Shown here piece after piece: positions 1-11,784 of a DNA stretch of 64,000 bases; positions within the stretch are counted from its first letter, which is position 1, and the number at the start of each line of letters is the position of its first letter. The DNA comes from Prosopocoilus inquinatus (taxonomy: Eukaryota; Arthropoda; Insecta; Coleoptera; Lucanidae). The position numbers and the translations under genes were made by a program. A model generated the notes under the pieces. That model was not told the DNA's origin and ran no database searches. It saw only the letters and a list, made by a program, of their open reading frames with translations. The DNA lies in assembly GCA_036172665.1 (NCBI GenBank), contig CM069870.1:44660001-44724000 (forward strand). The letters are read 5' to 3'.

Positions 1-1020
1 GATGTGAGATACAAAGTTTTTGGACGCAGCAGAAGCTGGAAATAGTTTTGAACGAAACAACACGTATTAGCGTTGTTCCTGTGATGTATCTAATCGATCC
101 TTACTTATCTATCATGTTATTTGACGTTTGGATGGACTCCAGTAACCCTGACGTGAGATACGAAGTTCTCGGACGCAGCAGAAGCTGGAAATAGTTTTAA
201 ACGAAACAACACGTATTAGCGTTGTTCCTGTGATGTATCTAATCGATCCTTACTCATCTATCATGTTATTCGACGTTTGGATGGACTCCAGTAACTCTGA
301 TGTGAGATACAAAGTTTTTGGACGCAGCAGAAGCTGGAAATAGTTTTGAACGAAACAACACGTATTAGCGTTGTTCCTGTGATGTATCTAATCGATCCTT
401 ACTTAGCTACTATGTTATTTGACGCTTGGATGGACTCCAGTAACTCTAATGTGAGATACGAAATTTTCGGACGCAGCAGAAGCTGGAAATAGTTTTAAAC
501 GAAACAACACGCATTAGCGTTGTTCCTGTGATGTATCTAACCGATCCTTACTTATCTATCATGTTATTTGACGTTTGGATGGACTCCAGTAACCCTGACG
601 TGAGATACGAAGTTCTCGGACGCAGCAGAAGCTGGAAATAGTTTTAAACGAAACAACACGTATTAGCGTTGTTCCTGTGATGTATCTAATCGATCCTTAC
701 TCATCTATCATGTTATTTGACGTTTGGATGGACTCCAGTAACTCTGATGTGAGATACAAAGTTTTTGGACGCAGCAGGAGCTGGAAATAGTTTTAAACGA
801 AACAACACGTATTAGCGTTGTTCCTGTGCTGTATCTAATCGATCCTTACTCATATATCATGTTATTTGGCGTTTCGATGGACTCCAGTAGCTCTGATGTG
901 AGATACGACGTTTTCGGACGCAGCAGAAGCTGGAAATAGTTTTAAACGAAACAACACGTATTAGCGTTGTTCCTGTGATGTATCTAATCGATCCTTACTC
1001 ATCTATCATGTTATTTGACG

Positions 1021-1037
1021 TTTCGATGGACTCCAGT
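1021..1037 (+). other. CENP-B-box-like site (weak, exemplar)
   Basis: TTTCGATGGACTCCAGT can be aligned with the mammalian CENP-B box pattern NTTCGNNNNANNCGGGN. It matches seven of nine fixed positions (TTCG, A, C and the last G) and misses two of the three Gs. Units preceding N, S, M and K' diagnostic blocks have TTCG, and those preceding P, K, T and Y have TTGG, which breaks the site. Binding is not shown by sequence. Treat this as a similarity only. Confidence 0.25.
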
Positions 1038-1247
1038 AAGTCTGATGTGAGATACAAAGTTTTTGGACGCAGCAGGATCTGGAAATAGTTTTAAACGAAA
1101 CAACACGCATTAGCGTTGTTCCTGTGATGTATCTAATCGATCCTTACTCATCTATCATGTTATTTGACGTTTCGATGGACTACAGTAACTCTAATGTGAG
1201 ATACGAAATTTTCGGACGCAGCAGAAGCTGGAAATAGTTTTAAACGA

Positions 1248-1269
1248 AACAACACGCATTAGTGTTGTT
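1248..1269. repeat. Inverted repeat in the satellite unit, AC/GT allele
   Basis: AACAACAC, six bases (GCATTA), GTGTTGTT: a perfect 8-bp inverted repeat with a 6-nt loop. This allele recurs in units that follow N, for example before P units with GATGCATC. The common allele in other units is AACAACAC...GCGTTGTT, with one unpaired position. Seen directly: the dyad and its alleles. A role as cruciform, RNA hairpin or protein site is inference. Confidence 0.75.
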
Positions 1270-1444
1270 CCTTTGATGTATCTAATCGATCCTTACTTAT
1301 CTATCATGTGATTTGACGTTTGGATGGACTCCAGTAACTATGATGTGAGATACAAAGTTTTTGGACGCAGCAGAAGCTGGAAATAGTTTTGAACGAAACA
1401 ACACGTATTAGCGTTGTTCCTGTGATGTATCTAATCGATCCTTA

Positions 1445-1800
1445 CTATCATGTTATTTGGCGTTTCGATGGACTCCAGTAGCTCTGATGTGAGATACGAC
1501 GTTTTCGGACGCAGCAGAAGCTGGAAATAGTTTTAAACGAAACAACACGTATTAGCGTTGTTCCTGTGATGTATCTAATCGATCCTTACTCATCTATCAT
1601 GTTATTTGACGTTTGGATGGACTCCAGTAACTCTGATGTGAGATACAAAGTTTTTGGACGCAGCAGAAGCTGGAAATAGTTTGAAACGAAACAACACGTA
1701 TTTTCGTTGTTCCTGTGCTGTATCTAATCGATCCTTACTCATATATCATGTTATTTGGCGTTTCGATGGACTCCAGTAGCTCTGATGTGAGATACGTTTT
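1445..1800. repeat. Left-edge deletion variants (5 bp and 3 bp)
   Basis: At about 1447 the unit reads CCTTACTATCATG where others have CCTTACTCATCTATCATG (minus 5 bp). At about 1797 it reads GATACGTTTTCGG where S units have GATACGACGTTTTCGG (minus 3 bp). These are the only indels found before 42.3 kb. Confidence 0.85.
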
Positions 1801-4368
1801 CGGACGCAGCAGAAGCTGGAAATAGTTTTAAACGAAACAACACGTATTAGCGTTGTTCCTGTGATGTATCTAATCGATCCTTACTCATCTATCATGTTAT
1901 TTGACGTTTCGATGGACTCCAGTAACTCTAATGTGAGATACGAAATTTTCGGACGCAGCAGAAGCTGGAAATAGTTTTAAACGAAACAACACGCATTAGC
2001 GTTGTTCCTGTGATGTATCTAATCGATCCTTACTCATCTATCATGTTATTTGGCGTTTCGATGGACTCCAGTAACTTTGATGTGAGATACGAAGTTCTCG
2101 GACGCAGCAGAAGCTGGAAATAGTTTTAAACGAAACAACACGCATTAGCGTTGTTCCTGTGATGTATCTAATCGATCCTTACTTATCTATCATGTTATTT
2201 GACGTTTTAATGGACTCCAGTAACCCTGACGTGAGATACGAAGTTCTCGGACGCAGCAGAAGCTGGAAATAGTTTTAAACGAAACAACACGTATTAGCGT
2301 TGTTCCTGTGATGTATCTAATCGATCCTTACTCATCTATCATGTTATTTGACGTTTGGATGGACTCCAGTAACTCTGATGTGAGATACAAAGTTTTTGGA
2401 CGCAGCAGAAGCTGGAAATAGTTTTGAACGAAACAACACGTATTAGCGTTGTTCCTGTGATGTATCTAATCGATCCTTACTCATCTATTATGTTATTTGG
2501 CGTTTCGATGGACTCCAGTAACTTTGATGTGAGATACGAAGTTCTCGGACGCAGCTGAAGCTAGAAATAGTTTTAAACGAAACAACACGCATTAGCGTTG
2601 TTCCTGTGATGTATCTAATCGATCCTTACTCATCTATCATGTTATTTGACGTTTGGATGGACTCCAGTAACTCTGATGTGAGATACAAAGTTTTTGGACG
2701 CAGCAGGATCTGGAAATAGTTTTAAACGAAACAACACGCATTAGCGTTGTTCCTGTGATGTATCTAATCGATCCTTACTTAGCTACTATGTTAATTGACG
2801 TTTCGATGGACTCCAGTAACTCTAATGTGAGATACGAAATTTTCGGACGCAGCAGAAGCTGGAAATAGTTTTAAACGAAACAACACGCATTAGCGTTGTT
2901 CCTGTGATGTATCTAATCGATCCTTACTCATCTATCATGTTATTTGACGTTTGGATGGACTCCAGTAACTCTGATGTGAGATACAAAGTTTTTGGACGCA
3001 GCAGAAGCTGGAAATAGTTTTAAATGAAACAACACGTATTAGCGTTGTTCCTGTGATGTATCTAATCGATCCTTACTCATCTATCATGTTATTTGGCGTT
3101 TCGATGGACTCCAGTAGCTCTGATATGAGATACGACGTTTTCTGAGGCAGCAGAAGCTGGAAATAGATTTAAACGAAACAACACGCATTAGCGTTCTTCC
3201 TGTGATGTATCTAATCGATCCTTACTCATCTATCATGTTATTTGGCGTTTCGATGGACTCCAGTAACTTTGATGTGAGATACGAAGTTCTCGGACACAGC
3301 TGAAGCTGGAAATAGTTTTAAACGAAACAACACGCATTAGCGTTGTTCCTGTGATGTATCTAATCGATCCTTACTTATCTATCATGTTATTTGACGTTTG
3401 GATGGACTCCAGTAAGTCTGATGTGAGATACAAAGTTTTTGGACGCAGCAGGAGCTGGAAATAGTTTTAAACGAAACAACACGTATTAGCGTTGTTCCTG
3501 TGCTGTATCTAATCGATCCTTACTCATATATCATGTTATTTGGCGTTTCGATGGACTCCAGTAGCTCTGATGTGAGATACGACGTTTTCGGACGCAGCAG
3601 AAGCTGGAAATAGTTTTAAACGAAATAACACGTATTAGCGTTGTTCCTGTGATGTATCTAATCGATCCTTACTCATCTATCATGTTATTTGACGTTTGGA
3701 TGGACTCCAGTAACTCTGATGTGAGATACAAAGTTTTTGGACGCAGCAGGAGCTGGAAATAGTTTTAAACGAAACAACACGTATTAGCGTTGTTCCTGTG
3801 CTGTATCTAATCGATCCTTACTCATATATCATGTTATTTGGCGTTTCGATGGACTCCAGTAGCTCTGATGTGAGATACGACGTTTTCGGACGCAGCAGAA
3901 GCTGGAAATAGTTTTAAACGAAACAACACGTATTAGCGTTGTTCCTGTGATGTATCTAATCGATCCTTACTCATCTATCATGTTATTTGACGTTTCGATG
4001 GACTCCAGTAACTCTAATGTGAGATACGAAATTTTCGGACGCAGCAGAAGCTGGAAATAGTTTTAAACGAAACAACACGCATTAGTGTTGTTCCTGTGAT
4101 GCATCTAATCGATCCTTACTTATCTATCATGTTATTTGACGTTTGGATGGACTCCAGTAACTATGATGTGAGATACAAAGTTTTTGGACGCAGCAGAAGC
4201 TGGAAATAGTTTTGAACGAAACAACACGTATTAGCGTTGTTCCTGTGATGTATCTAATCGATCCTTACTCATCTATCATGTTATTTGACGTTTGGATGGA
4301 CTCCAGTAACTCTGATGTGAGATACAATGTTTTTGGACGCAGCAGAAGCTGGAAATAGTTTTAAACGA

Positions 4369-4390
4369 AACAACGCGCATTAGCGTTGTT
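4369..4390. repeat. Inverted repeat in the satellite unit, GC/GC allele
   Basis: AACAACGC, GCATTA, GCGTTGTT: the same dyad with the other perfectly paired combination. It is found mainly in T units. Together with the AC/GT allele it gives two different perfect stems at the same location. Confidence 0.75.
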
Positions 4391-4789
4391 CCTGTGATGT
4401 ATCTAATCGATCCTTACTTATCTATCATGTTATTTGACGTTTGGATGGACTCCAGTAACCCTGACGTGAGATACGAAGTTCTCGGACGCAGCAGAAGCTG
4501 GAAATAGTTTCAAACGAAACAACACGTATTAGCGTTGATCCTGTGATGTATCTAATCGATCGTTACTCATCTATCATGTTATTTGACGTTTCGATGGACT
4601 CCAGTAACTCTAATGTGAGAAACGAAATTTTCGGACGCAGGAGAAGCTGGAAATAGTTTTAAACGAAACAACACGCATTAGCGTTGTTCCTGTGATGTAT
4701 CTAATCGATCCTTACTCATCTATCATGTTATTTGGCGTTTCGAAGGAATCCAGTAACTCTGATGTGAGATACAAAGTTTTTGGACGCAG

Positions 4790-6513
4790 CAGAAGCTGGA
4801 AATAGTTTTGAACGAAACAACAAGTATTAGCGTTGTTCCTGTGATGTATCTAATCGATCCTTACTCATCTATCATGTTATTTGACGTTTCGATGGACTCC
4901 AGTAACTCTGATGTGAGATACAAAGTTTTTGGACGCAGCAGAAGCTGGAAATAGTTTTGAACGAAACAACAAGTATTAGCGTTGTTCCTGTGCTGTATCT
5001 AATCGATCCTTACTCATATATCATGTTATTTGGCGTTTCGATGGACTCCAGTAGCTCTGATGTGAGATACGACGTTTTCGGACGCAGCAGAAGCTGGAAA
5101 TAGTTTTAAACGAAATAACACGTATTAGCGTTGTTCCTGTGATGTATCTAATCGATCCTTACTCATCTATCATGTTATTTGACGTTTGGATGGACTCCAG
5201 TAACTCTGATGGGAGATACAAAGTTTTTGGACGCAGCAGGAGCTGGAAATAGTTTTAAACGAAACAACACGTATTAGCGTTGTTCCTGTGCTGTATCTAA
5301 TCGATCCTTACTCATATATCATGTTATTTGGCGTTTCGATGGACTCCAGTAGCTCTGATGTGAGATACGACGTTTTCGGACGCAGCAGAAGCTGGAAATA
5401 GTTTTAAACGAAACAACACGTATTAGCGTTGTTCCTGTGATGTATCTAATCGATCCTTACTCATCTATCATGTTATTTGACGTTTCGATGGACTCCAGTA
5501 ACTCTAATGTGAGATACGAAATTTTCGGACGCAGCAGAAGCTGGAAATAGTTTTAAACGAAACAACACGCATTAGTGTTGTTCCTGTGATGCATCTAATC
5601 GATCCTTACTTATCAATCATGTTATTTGACGTTTGGATGGACTCCAGTAACCCTGACGTGAGATACGAAGTTCTCGGACGCAGCAGAAGCTGGAAATAGT
5701 TTTAAACGAAACAACACGTATTAGCGTTGTTCCTGTGATGTATCTAATCGATCCTTACTCATCTATCATGTTATTTGACGTTTGGATGGACTCCAGTAAC
5801 TATGATGTGAGATACAAAGTTTTTGGACGCAGCAGAAGCTGGAAATAGTTTTGAACGAAACAACACGTATTAGCGTTGTTCCTGTGATGTATCTAATCGA
5901 TCCTTACTCATCTATCATGTTATTTGACGTTTCGATGGACTCCAGTAACTCTAATGTGAGATACGAAATTTTCGGACGCAGCAGAAGCTGGAAATAGTTT
6001 TAAACTAAACAACAGGCATTAGTGTTGTTCCTGTGATGTATCTAATCGATCCTTACTCATCTATCATGTTATTTGACGTTTGGATGGACTCCAGTAACTC
6101 TGATGTGAGATACAAAGTTTTTGGACGCAGCAGAAGCTGGAAATAGTTTTGAACGAAACAACACGTATTAGCGTTGTTCCTGTGATGTATCTAATCGATC
6201 CTTACTCATCTATCATGTTATTTGGCGTTTCGATGGACTCCAGTAGCTCTGATGTGAGATACGACGTTTTCGGACGCAGCAGAAGCTGGAAATAGTTTTA
6301 AACGAAACAACACGTATTAGCGTTGATCCTGTGATGTATCTAATCGATCCTTACTCATCTATCATGTTATTTGACGTTTGGATGGACTCCAGTAACTCTG
6401 ATGTGAGATACAATGTTTTTGGACGCAGCAGAAGCTGGAAATAGTTTTAAACGAAACAACACGTATTAGCGTTGTTCCTGTGATGTATCTAATCGATCCT
6501 TACTCATCTATCA
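4790..6513. repeat. Segmental duplication pair 1, copy A (offset 4321 bp)
   Basis: The class order K-S-K-S-N-P-Y-N-K-S-T, including the rare GATGGGAGATAC variant at 5208, repeats at 9529. The distance of 4321 bp is exactly 29 units. The match begins near 4790 where the upstream units differ and ends near 6513 where GACG becomes GGCG. By eye I saw a single substitution within it (AACAGGCATT near 6012 against AACACGCATT). This indicates a recent, in-register duplication. Confidence 0.85.
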
Positions 6514-8634
6514 TGTTATTTGACGTTTGGATGGACTCCAGTAACCCTTACGTGAGATACGAAGTTCTCGGACGCAGCAGAAGCTGGAAATAGTTTCAAA
6601 CGAAACAACACGTATTAGCGTTGATCCTGTGATGTATCTAATCGATCCTTACTCATATATCATGTTATTTGGCGTTTCGATGGACTCCAGTAGCTCTGAT
6701 GTGAGATACGACGTTTTCGGACGCAGCAGAAGCTGGAAATAGTTTTGAACGAAACAACACGTATTAGCGTTGTTCCTGTGATGTATCTAATCGATCCTTA
6801 CTCATCTATCATGTTATTTGACGTTTCGATGGACTCCAGTAACTCTAATGTGAAATACGAAATTTTCGGACGCAGCAGAAGCTGGAAATAGTTTTAAACG
6901 ATACAACACGCATTAGCGTTGTTCCTGTGATGTATCTAATCGATCCTTACTTATCTATCATGTTATTTGACGTTTGGATGGACTCCAGTAACCCTGACGT
7001 GAGATACGAAGTTCTCGGACGCAGCAGAAACTGGAAATAGTTTTAAACGAAACAACACGTATTAGCGTTGTTCCTGTGATGTATCTAATCGATCCTTACA
7101 CATCTATCATGTTATTTGACGTTTGGATGGACTCCAGTAACTCTGATGTGAGATACAAAGTTTTTGGACGCAGCAGAAGCTGGAAATAGTTTTGAACGAA
7201 ACAACACGTATTAGCGTTGTTCCTGTGATGTATCTAATCGATCCTTACTCATCTATCATGTTATTTGGCGTTTCGATGGACTCCAGTAGCTCTGATGTGA
7301 GATACGACGTTTTCGGACGCAGCAGAAGCTGGAAATAGTTTTAAACGATACAACACGCATTAGCGTTGTTCCTGTGATGTATCTAATCGATCCTTACTTA
7401 TCTATCATGTTATTTGACGTTTGGATGGACTCCAGTAACCCTGACGTGAGATACGAAGTTCTCGGACGCAGCAGAAACTGGAAATAGTTTTAAACGAAAC
7501 AACACGTATTAGCGTTGTTCCTGTGATGTATCTAATCGATCCTTACACATCTATCATGTTATTTGACGTTTCGATGGACTCCAGTAACTTTGATGTGAGA
7601 TACGAAGTTCTCGGACACAGCTGAAGCTGGAAATAGTTTTAAACGAAACAACACGCATTAGCGTTGTTCCTGTGATGTATCTAATCGATCCTTACTTATC
7701 TATCATGTTATTTGACGTTTGGATGGACTCCAGTAAGTCTGATGTGAGATACAAAGTTTTTGGACGCAGCAGGAGCTGGAAATAGTTTTAAACGAAACAA
7801 CACGTATTAGCGTTGTTCCTGTGCTGTATCTAATCGATCCTTACTCATATATCATGTTATTTGGCGTTTCGATGGACTCCAGTAGCTCTGATGTGAGATA
7901 CGACGTTTTCGGACGCAGCAGAAGCTGGAAATAGTTTTAAACGAAACAACACGTATTAGCGTTGTTACTGTGATGTATCTAATCGATCCTTACTTATCTA
8001 TCATGTTATTTGACGTTTGGATGGACTCCAGTAAGTCTGATGTGAGATACAAAGTTTTTGGACGCAGCAGGAGCTGGAAATAGTTTTAAACGAAACAACA
8101 CGTATTAGCGTTGTTCCTGTGCTGTATCTAATCGATCCTTACTTATCTATCATGTTATTTGACGTTTGGATGGACTCCAGTAACCCTGACGTGAGATACG
8201 AAGTTCTCGGACGCAGCAGAAGCTGGAAATAGTTTTAAACGAAACAACACGCATTAGCGTTGTTCCTGTGATGTATCTAATCGATCCTTACTTATCTATC
8301 ATGTTATTTGACGTTTTAATGGACTCCAGTAACCCTGACGTGAGATACGAAGTTCTCGGACGCAGCAGAAGCTGGAAATAGTTTTAAACGAAACAACACG
8401 TATTAGCGTTGTTCCTGTGATGTATCTAATCGATCCTTACTCATCTATCATGTTATTTGACGTTTGGATGGACTCCAGTAACTCTGATGTGAGATACAAA
8501 GTTTTTGGACGCAGCAGAAGCTGGAAATAGTTTTGAACGAAACAACACGTATTAGCGTTGTTCCTGTGATGTATCTAATCGATCCTTACTCATCTATCAT
8601 GTTATTTGGCGATTCGATGGACTCCAGTAACTTT

Positions 8635-8783
8635 GATGTGAGATACGAAGTTCTCGGACGCAGCTGAAGCTAGAAATAGTTTTAAACGAAACAACACGCA
8701 TTAGCGTTGTTACTGTGATGTATCTAATCGATCCTTACTTATCTATCATGTTATTTGACATTTGGATGGACTCCAGTAAGTCT
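8635..8783 (+). repeat. Class F satellite unit (exemplar, outer regions only)
   Basis: F units read AACTTTGATGTGAGATACGA followed by AGTTCTCGG, and most have GCAGCTGAAGCTAGAAATAG in place of GCAGCAGAAGCTGG. I count about ten plus a hybrid near 49311. All lie before 14.3 kb or after 43.0 kb. F is often followed by a G unit and by GTTGTTACTG in place of GTTGTTCCTG. Some are preceded by GGCGATTCG (here, near 14148, 43050 and 53180). Confidence 0.8.
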
Positions 8784-8932
8784 GATGTGAGATACAAAGT
8801 TTTTGGACGCAGCAGAAGCTGGAAATAGTTTTGAACGAAACAACACGTATTAGCGTTGTTCCTGTGATGTATCTAATCGATCCTTACTCATCTATCTTGT
8901 TATTTGACGTTTGGATGGACTCCAGTAACCCT
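8784..8932 (+). repeat. Class G satellite unit (exemplar, outer regions only)
   Basis: G units read CAGTAAGTCTGATGTGAGAT followed by ACAAAG. I count about twelve, all in the left or right part of the window, and most directly follow an F unit. Two copies, at 42309 and in the duplicate block near 52440, carry a 2-bp deletion (GTGAGACAAAG) that generates a chance open frame. Confidence 0.8.
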
Positions 8933-9110
8933 GACGTGAGATACGAAGTTCTCGGACGCAGCAGAAGCTGGAAATAGTTTCAAACGAAACAACACGTATT
9001 AGCGTTGATCCTGTGATGTATCTAATCGATCGTTACTCATCTATCATGTTATTTGACGTTTCGATGGACTCCAGTAACTCTAATGTGAGAAACGAAATTT
9101 TCGGACGCAG

Positions 9111-10834
9111 GAGAAGCTGGAAATAGTTTTGAACGAAACAACAAGTATTAGCGTTGTTCCTGTGATGTATCTAATCGATCCTTACTCATCTATCATGTTA
9201 TTTGACGTTTCGATGGACTCCAGTAACTCTGATGTGAGATACAAAGTTTTTGGACGCAGCAGAAGCTGGAAATAGTTTTGAACGAAACAACAAGTATTAG
9301 CGTTGTTCCTGTGCTGTATCTAATCGATCCTTACTCATATATCATGTTATTTGGCGTTTCGATGGACTCCAGTAGCTCTGATGTGAGATACGACGTTTTC
9401 GGACGCAGCAGAAGCTGGAAATAGTTTTAAACGAAATAACACGTATTAGCGTTGTTCCTGTGATGTATCTAATCGATCCTTACTCATCTATCATGTTATT
9501 TGACGTTTGGATGGACTCCAGTAACTCTGATGGGAGATACAAAGTTTTTGGACGCAGCAGGAGCTGGAAATAGTTTTAAACGAAACAACACGTATTAGCG
9601 TTGTTCCTGTGCTGTATCTAATCGATCCTTACTCATATATCATGTTATTTGGCGTTTCGATGGACTCCAGTAGCTCTGATGTGAGATACGACGTTTTCGG
9701 ACGCAGCAGAAGCTGGAAATAGTTTTAAACGAAACAACACGTATTAGCGTTGTTCCTGTGATGTATCTAATCGATCCTTACTCATCTATCATGTTATTTG
9801 ACGTTTCGATGGACTCCAGTAACTCTAATGTGAGATACGAAATTTTCGGACGCAGCAGAAGCTGGAAATAGTTTTAAACGAAACAACACGCATTAGTGTT
9901 GTTCCTGTGATGCATCTAATCGATCCTTACTTATCAATCATGTTATTTGACGTTTGGATGGACTCCAGTAACCCTGACGTGAGATACGAAGTTCTCGGAC
10001 GCAGCAGAAGCTGGAAATAGTTTTAAACGAAACAACACGTATTAGCGTTGTTCCTGTGATGTATCTAATCGATCCTTACTCATCTATCATGTTATTTGAC
10101 GTTTGGATGGACTCCAGTAACTATGATGTGAGATACAAAGTTTTTGGACGCAGCAGAAGCTGGAAATAGTTTTGAACGAAACAACACGTATTAGCGTTGT
10201 TCCTGTGATGTATCTAATCGATCCTTACTCATCTATCATGTTATTTGACGTTTCGATGGACTCCAGTAACTCTAATGTGAGATACGAAATTTTCGGACGC
10301 AGCAGAAGCTGGAAATAGTTTTAAACTAAACAACACGCATTAGTGTTGTTCCTGTGATGTATCTAATCGATCCTTACTCATCTATCATGTTATTTGACGT
10401 TTGGATGGACTCCAGTAACTCTGATGTGAGATACAAAGTTTTTGGACGCAGCAGAAGCTGGAAATAGTTTTGAACGAAACAACACGTATTAGCGTTGTTC
10501 CTGTGATGTATCTAATCGATCCTTACTCATCTATCATGTTATTTGGCGTTTCGATGGACTCCAGTAGCTCTGATGTGAGATACGACGTTTTCGGACGCAG
10601 CAGAAGCTGGAAATAGTTTTAAACGAAACAACACGTATTAGCGTTGATCCTGTGATGTATCTAATCGATCCTTACTCATCTATCATGTTATTTGACGTTT
10701 GGATGGACTCCAGTAACTCTGATGTGAGATACAATGTTTTTGGACGCAGCAGAAGCTGGAAATAGTTTTAAACGAAACAACACGTATTAGCGTTGTTCCT
10801 GTGATGTATCTAATCGATCCTTACTCATCTATCA
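9111..10834. repeat. Segmental duplication pair 1, copy B
   Basis: Partner of 4790-6513 at an offset of 29 units. Its right part is itself the left part of the next duplication pair (9550-11325), so this stretch went through at least two rounds of amplification. Confidence 0.85.
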
Positions 10835-11325
10835 TGTTATTTGGCGTTTCGATGGACTCCAGTAGCTCTGATGTGAGATACGACGTTTTCGGACGCAGCA
10901 GAAGCTGGAAATAGTTTTAAACGAAACAACACGTATTAGCGTTGTTCCTGTGATGTATCTAATCGATCCTTACTCATCTATCATGTTATTTGACGTTTCG
11001 ATGGACTCCAGTAACTCTAATGTGAGATACGAAATTTTCGGACGCAGCAGAAGCTGGAAATAGTTTTAAACGAAACAACACGCATTAGCGTTGTTCCTGT
11101 GATGTATCTAATCGATCCTTACTTATCTATCATGTTATTTGACGTTTGGATGGACTCCAGTAACCCTTACGTGAGATACGAAGTTCTCGGACGCAGCAGA
11201 AGCTGGAAATAGTTTCAAACGAAACAACACGTATTAGCGTTGATCCTGTGATGTATCTAATCGATCCTTACTCATATATCATGTTATTTGGCGTTTCGAT
11301 GGACTCCAGTAGCTCTGATGTGAGA
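9550..11325. repeat. Segmental duplication pair 2, copy A (offset 2235 bp)
   Basis: Order K/S-N-P-Y-N-K-S-T-S-N-L, about 12 units. The L variant at 11168 recurs at 13403, exactly 15 units away. The match ends at about 11325, where this copy switches from S to K sequence in a hybrid unit. Differences noticed by eye: GACTCC against GAATCC near 12049, and TGGATGG against TGGTTGG near 13384. Confidence 0.82.
11168..11316 (+). repeat. Class L satellite unit (exemplar, outer regions only)
   Basis: L is a P derivative with AACCCTTACGTGAG in place of AACCCTGACGTGAG. It occurs near 6548, here, near 13403, 46925 and 62268, plus a hybrid near 62410. It is absent from the core HOR. It tends to follow N and precede S or M, in the recurring order T-S-N-L. 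Confidence 0.8.
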
Positions 11326-11784
11326 TACAAAGTTTTTGGACGCAGCAGAAGCTGGAAATAGTTTTGAACGAAACAACACGTATTAGCGTTGTTCCTGTGA
11401 TGTATCTAATCGATCCTTACTCATCTATCATGTTATTTGGCGTTTCGATGGACTCCAGTAGCTCTGATGTGAGATACGACGTTTTCGGACGCAGCAGAAG
11501 CTGGAAATAGTTTTAAACGAAACAACACGTATTAGCGTTGATCCTGTGATGTATCTAATCGATCCTTACTCATCTATCATGTTATTTGACGTTTGGATGG
11601 ACTCCAGTAACTCTGATGTGAGATACAATGTTTTTGGACGCAGCAGAAGCTGGAAATAGTTTTAAACGAAACAACACGTATTAGCGTTGTTCCTGTGATG
11701 TATCTAATCGATCCTTACTCATCTATCATGTTATTTGGCGTTTCGATGGACTCCAGTAGCTCTGATGTGAGATACGACGTTTTC

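Noticed and set aside
299..447. Hammerhead ribozyme resemblance (CTGATG, GAGATAC, GAAA-like order)
   Set aside because: P and some other units show CTGANG followed by GAA after seven to eight bases, but the conserved A after CTGANG is T, stem II would be a single pair, N units break CTGA, K units lose the G of GAA, and I found no flanking stems I and III with a cleavage triplet.
1015..1040. RNA polymerase III box B or tRNA/SINE origin (GTTTCGATGG)
   Set aside because: Only the TTCGA core fits. The second G and the trailing Cs of box B are missing and no box A is found at a proper distance.
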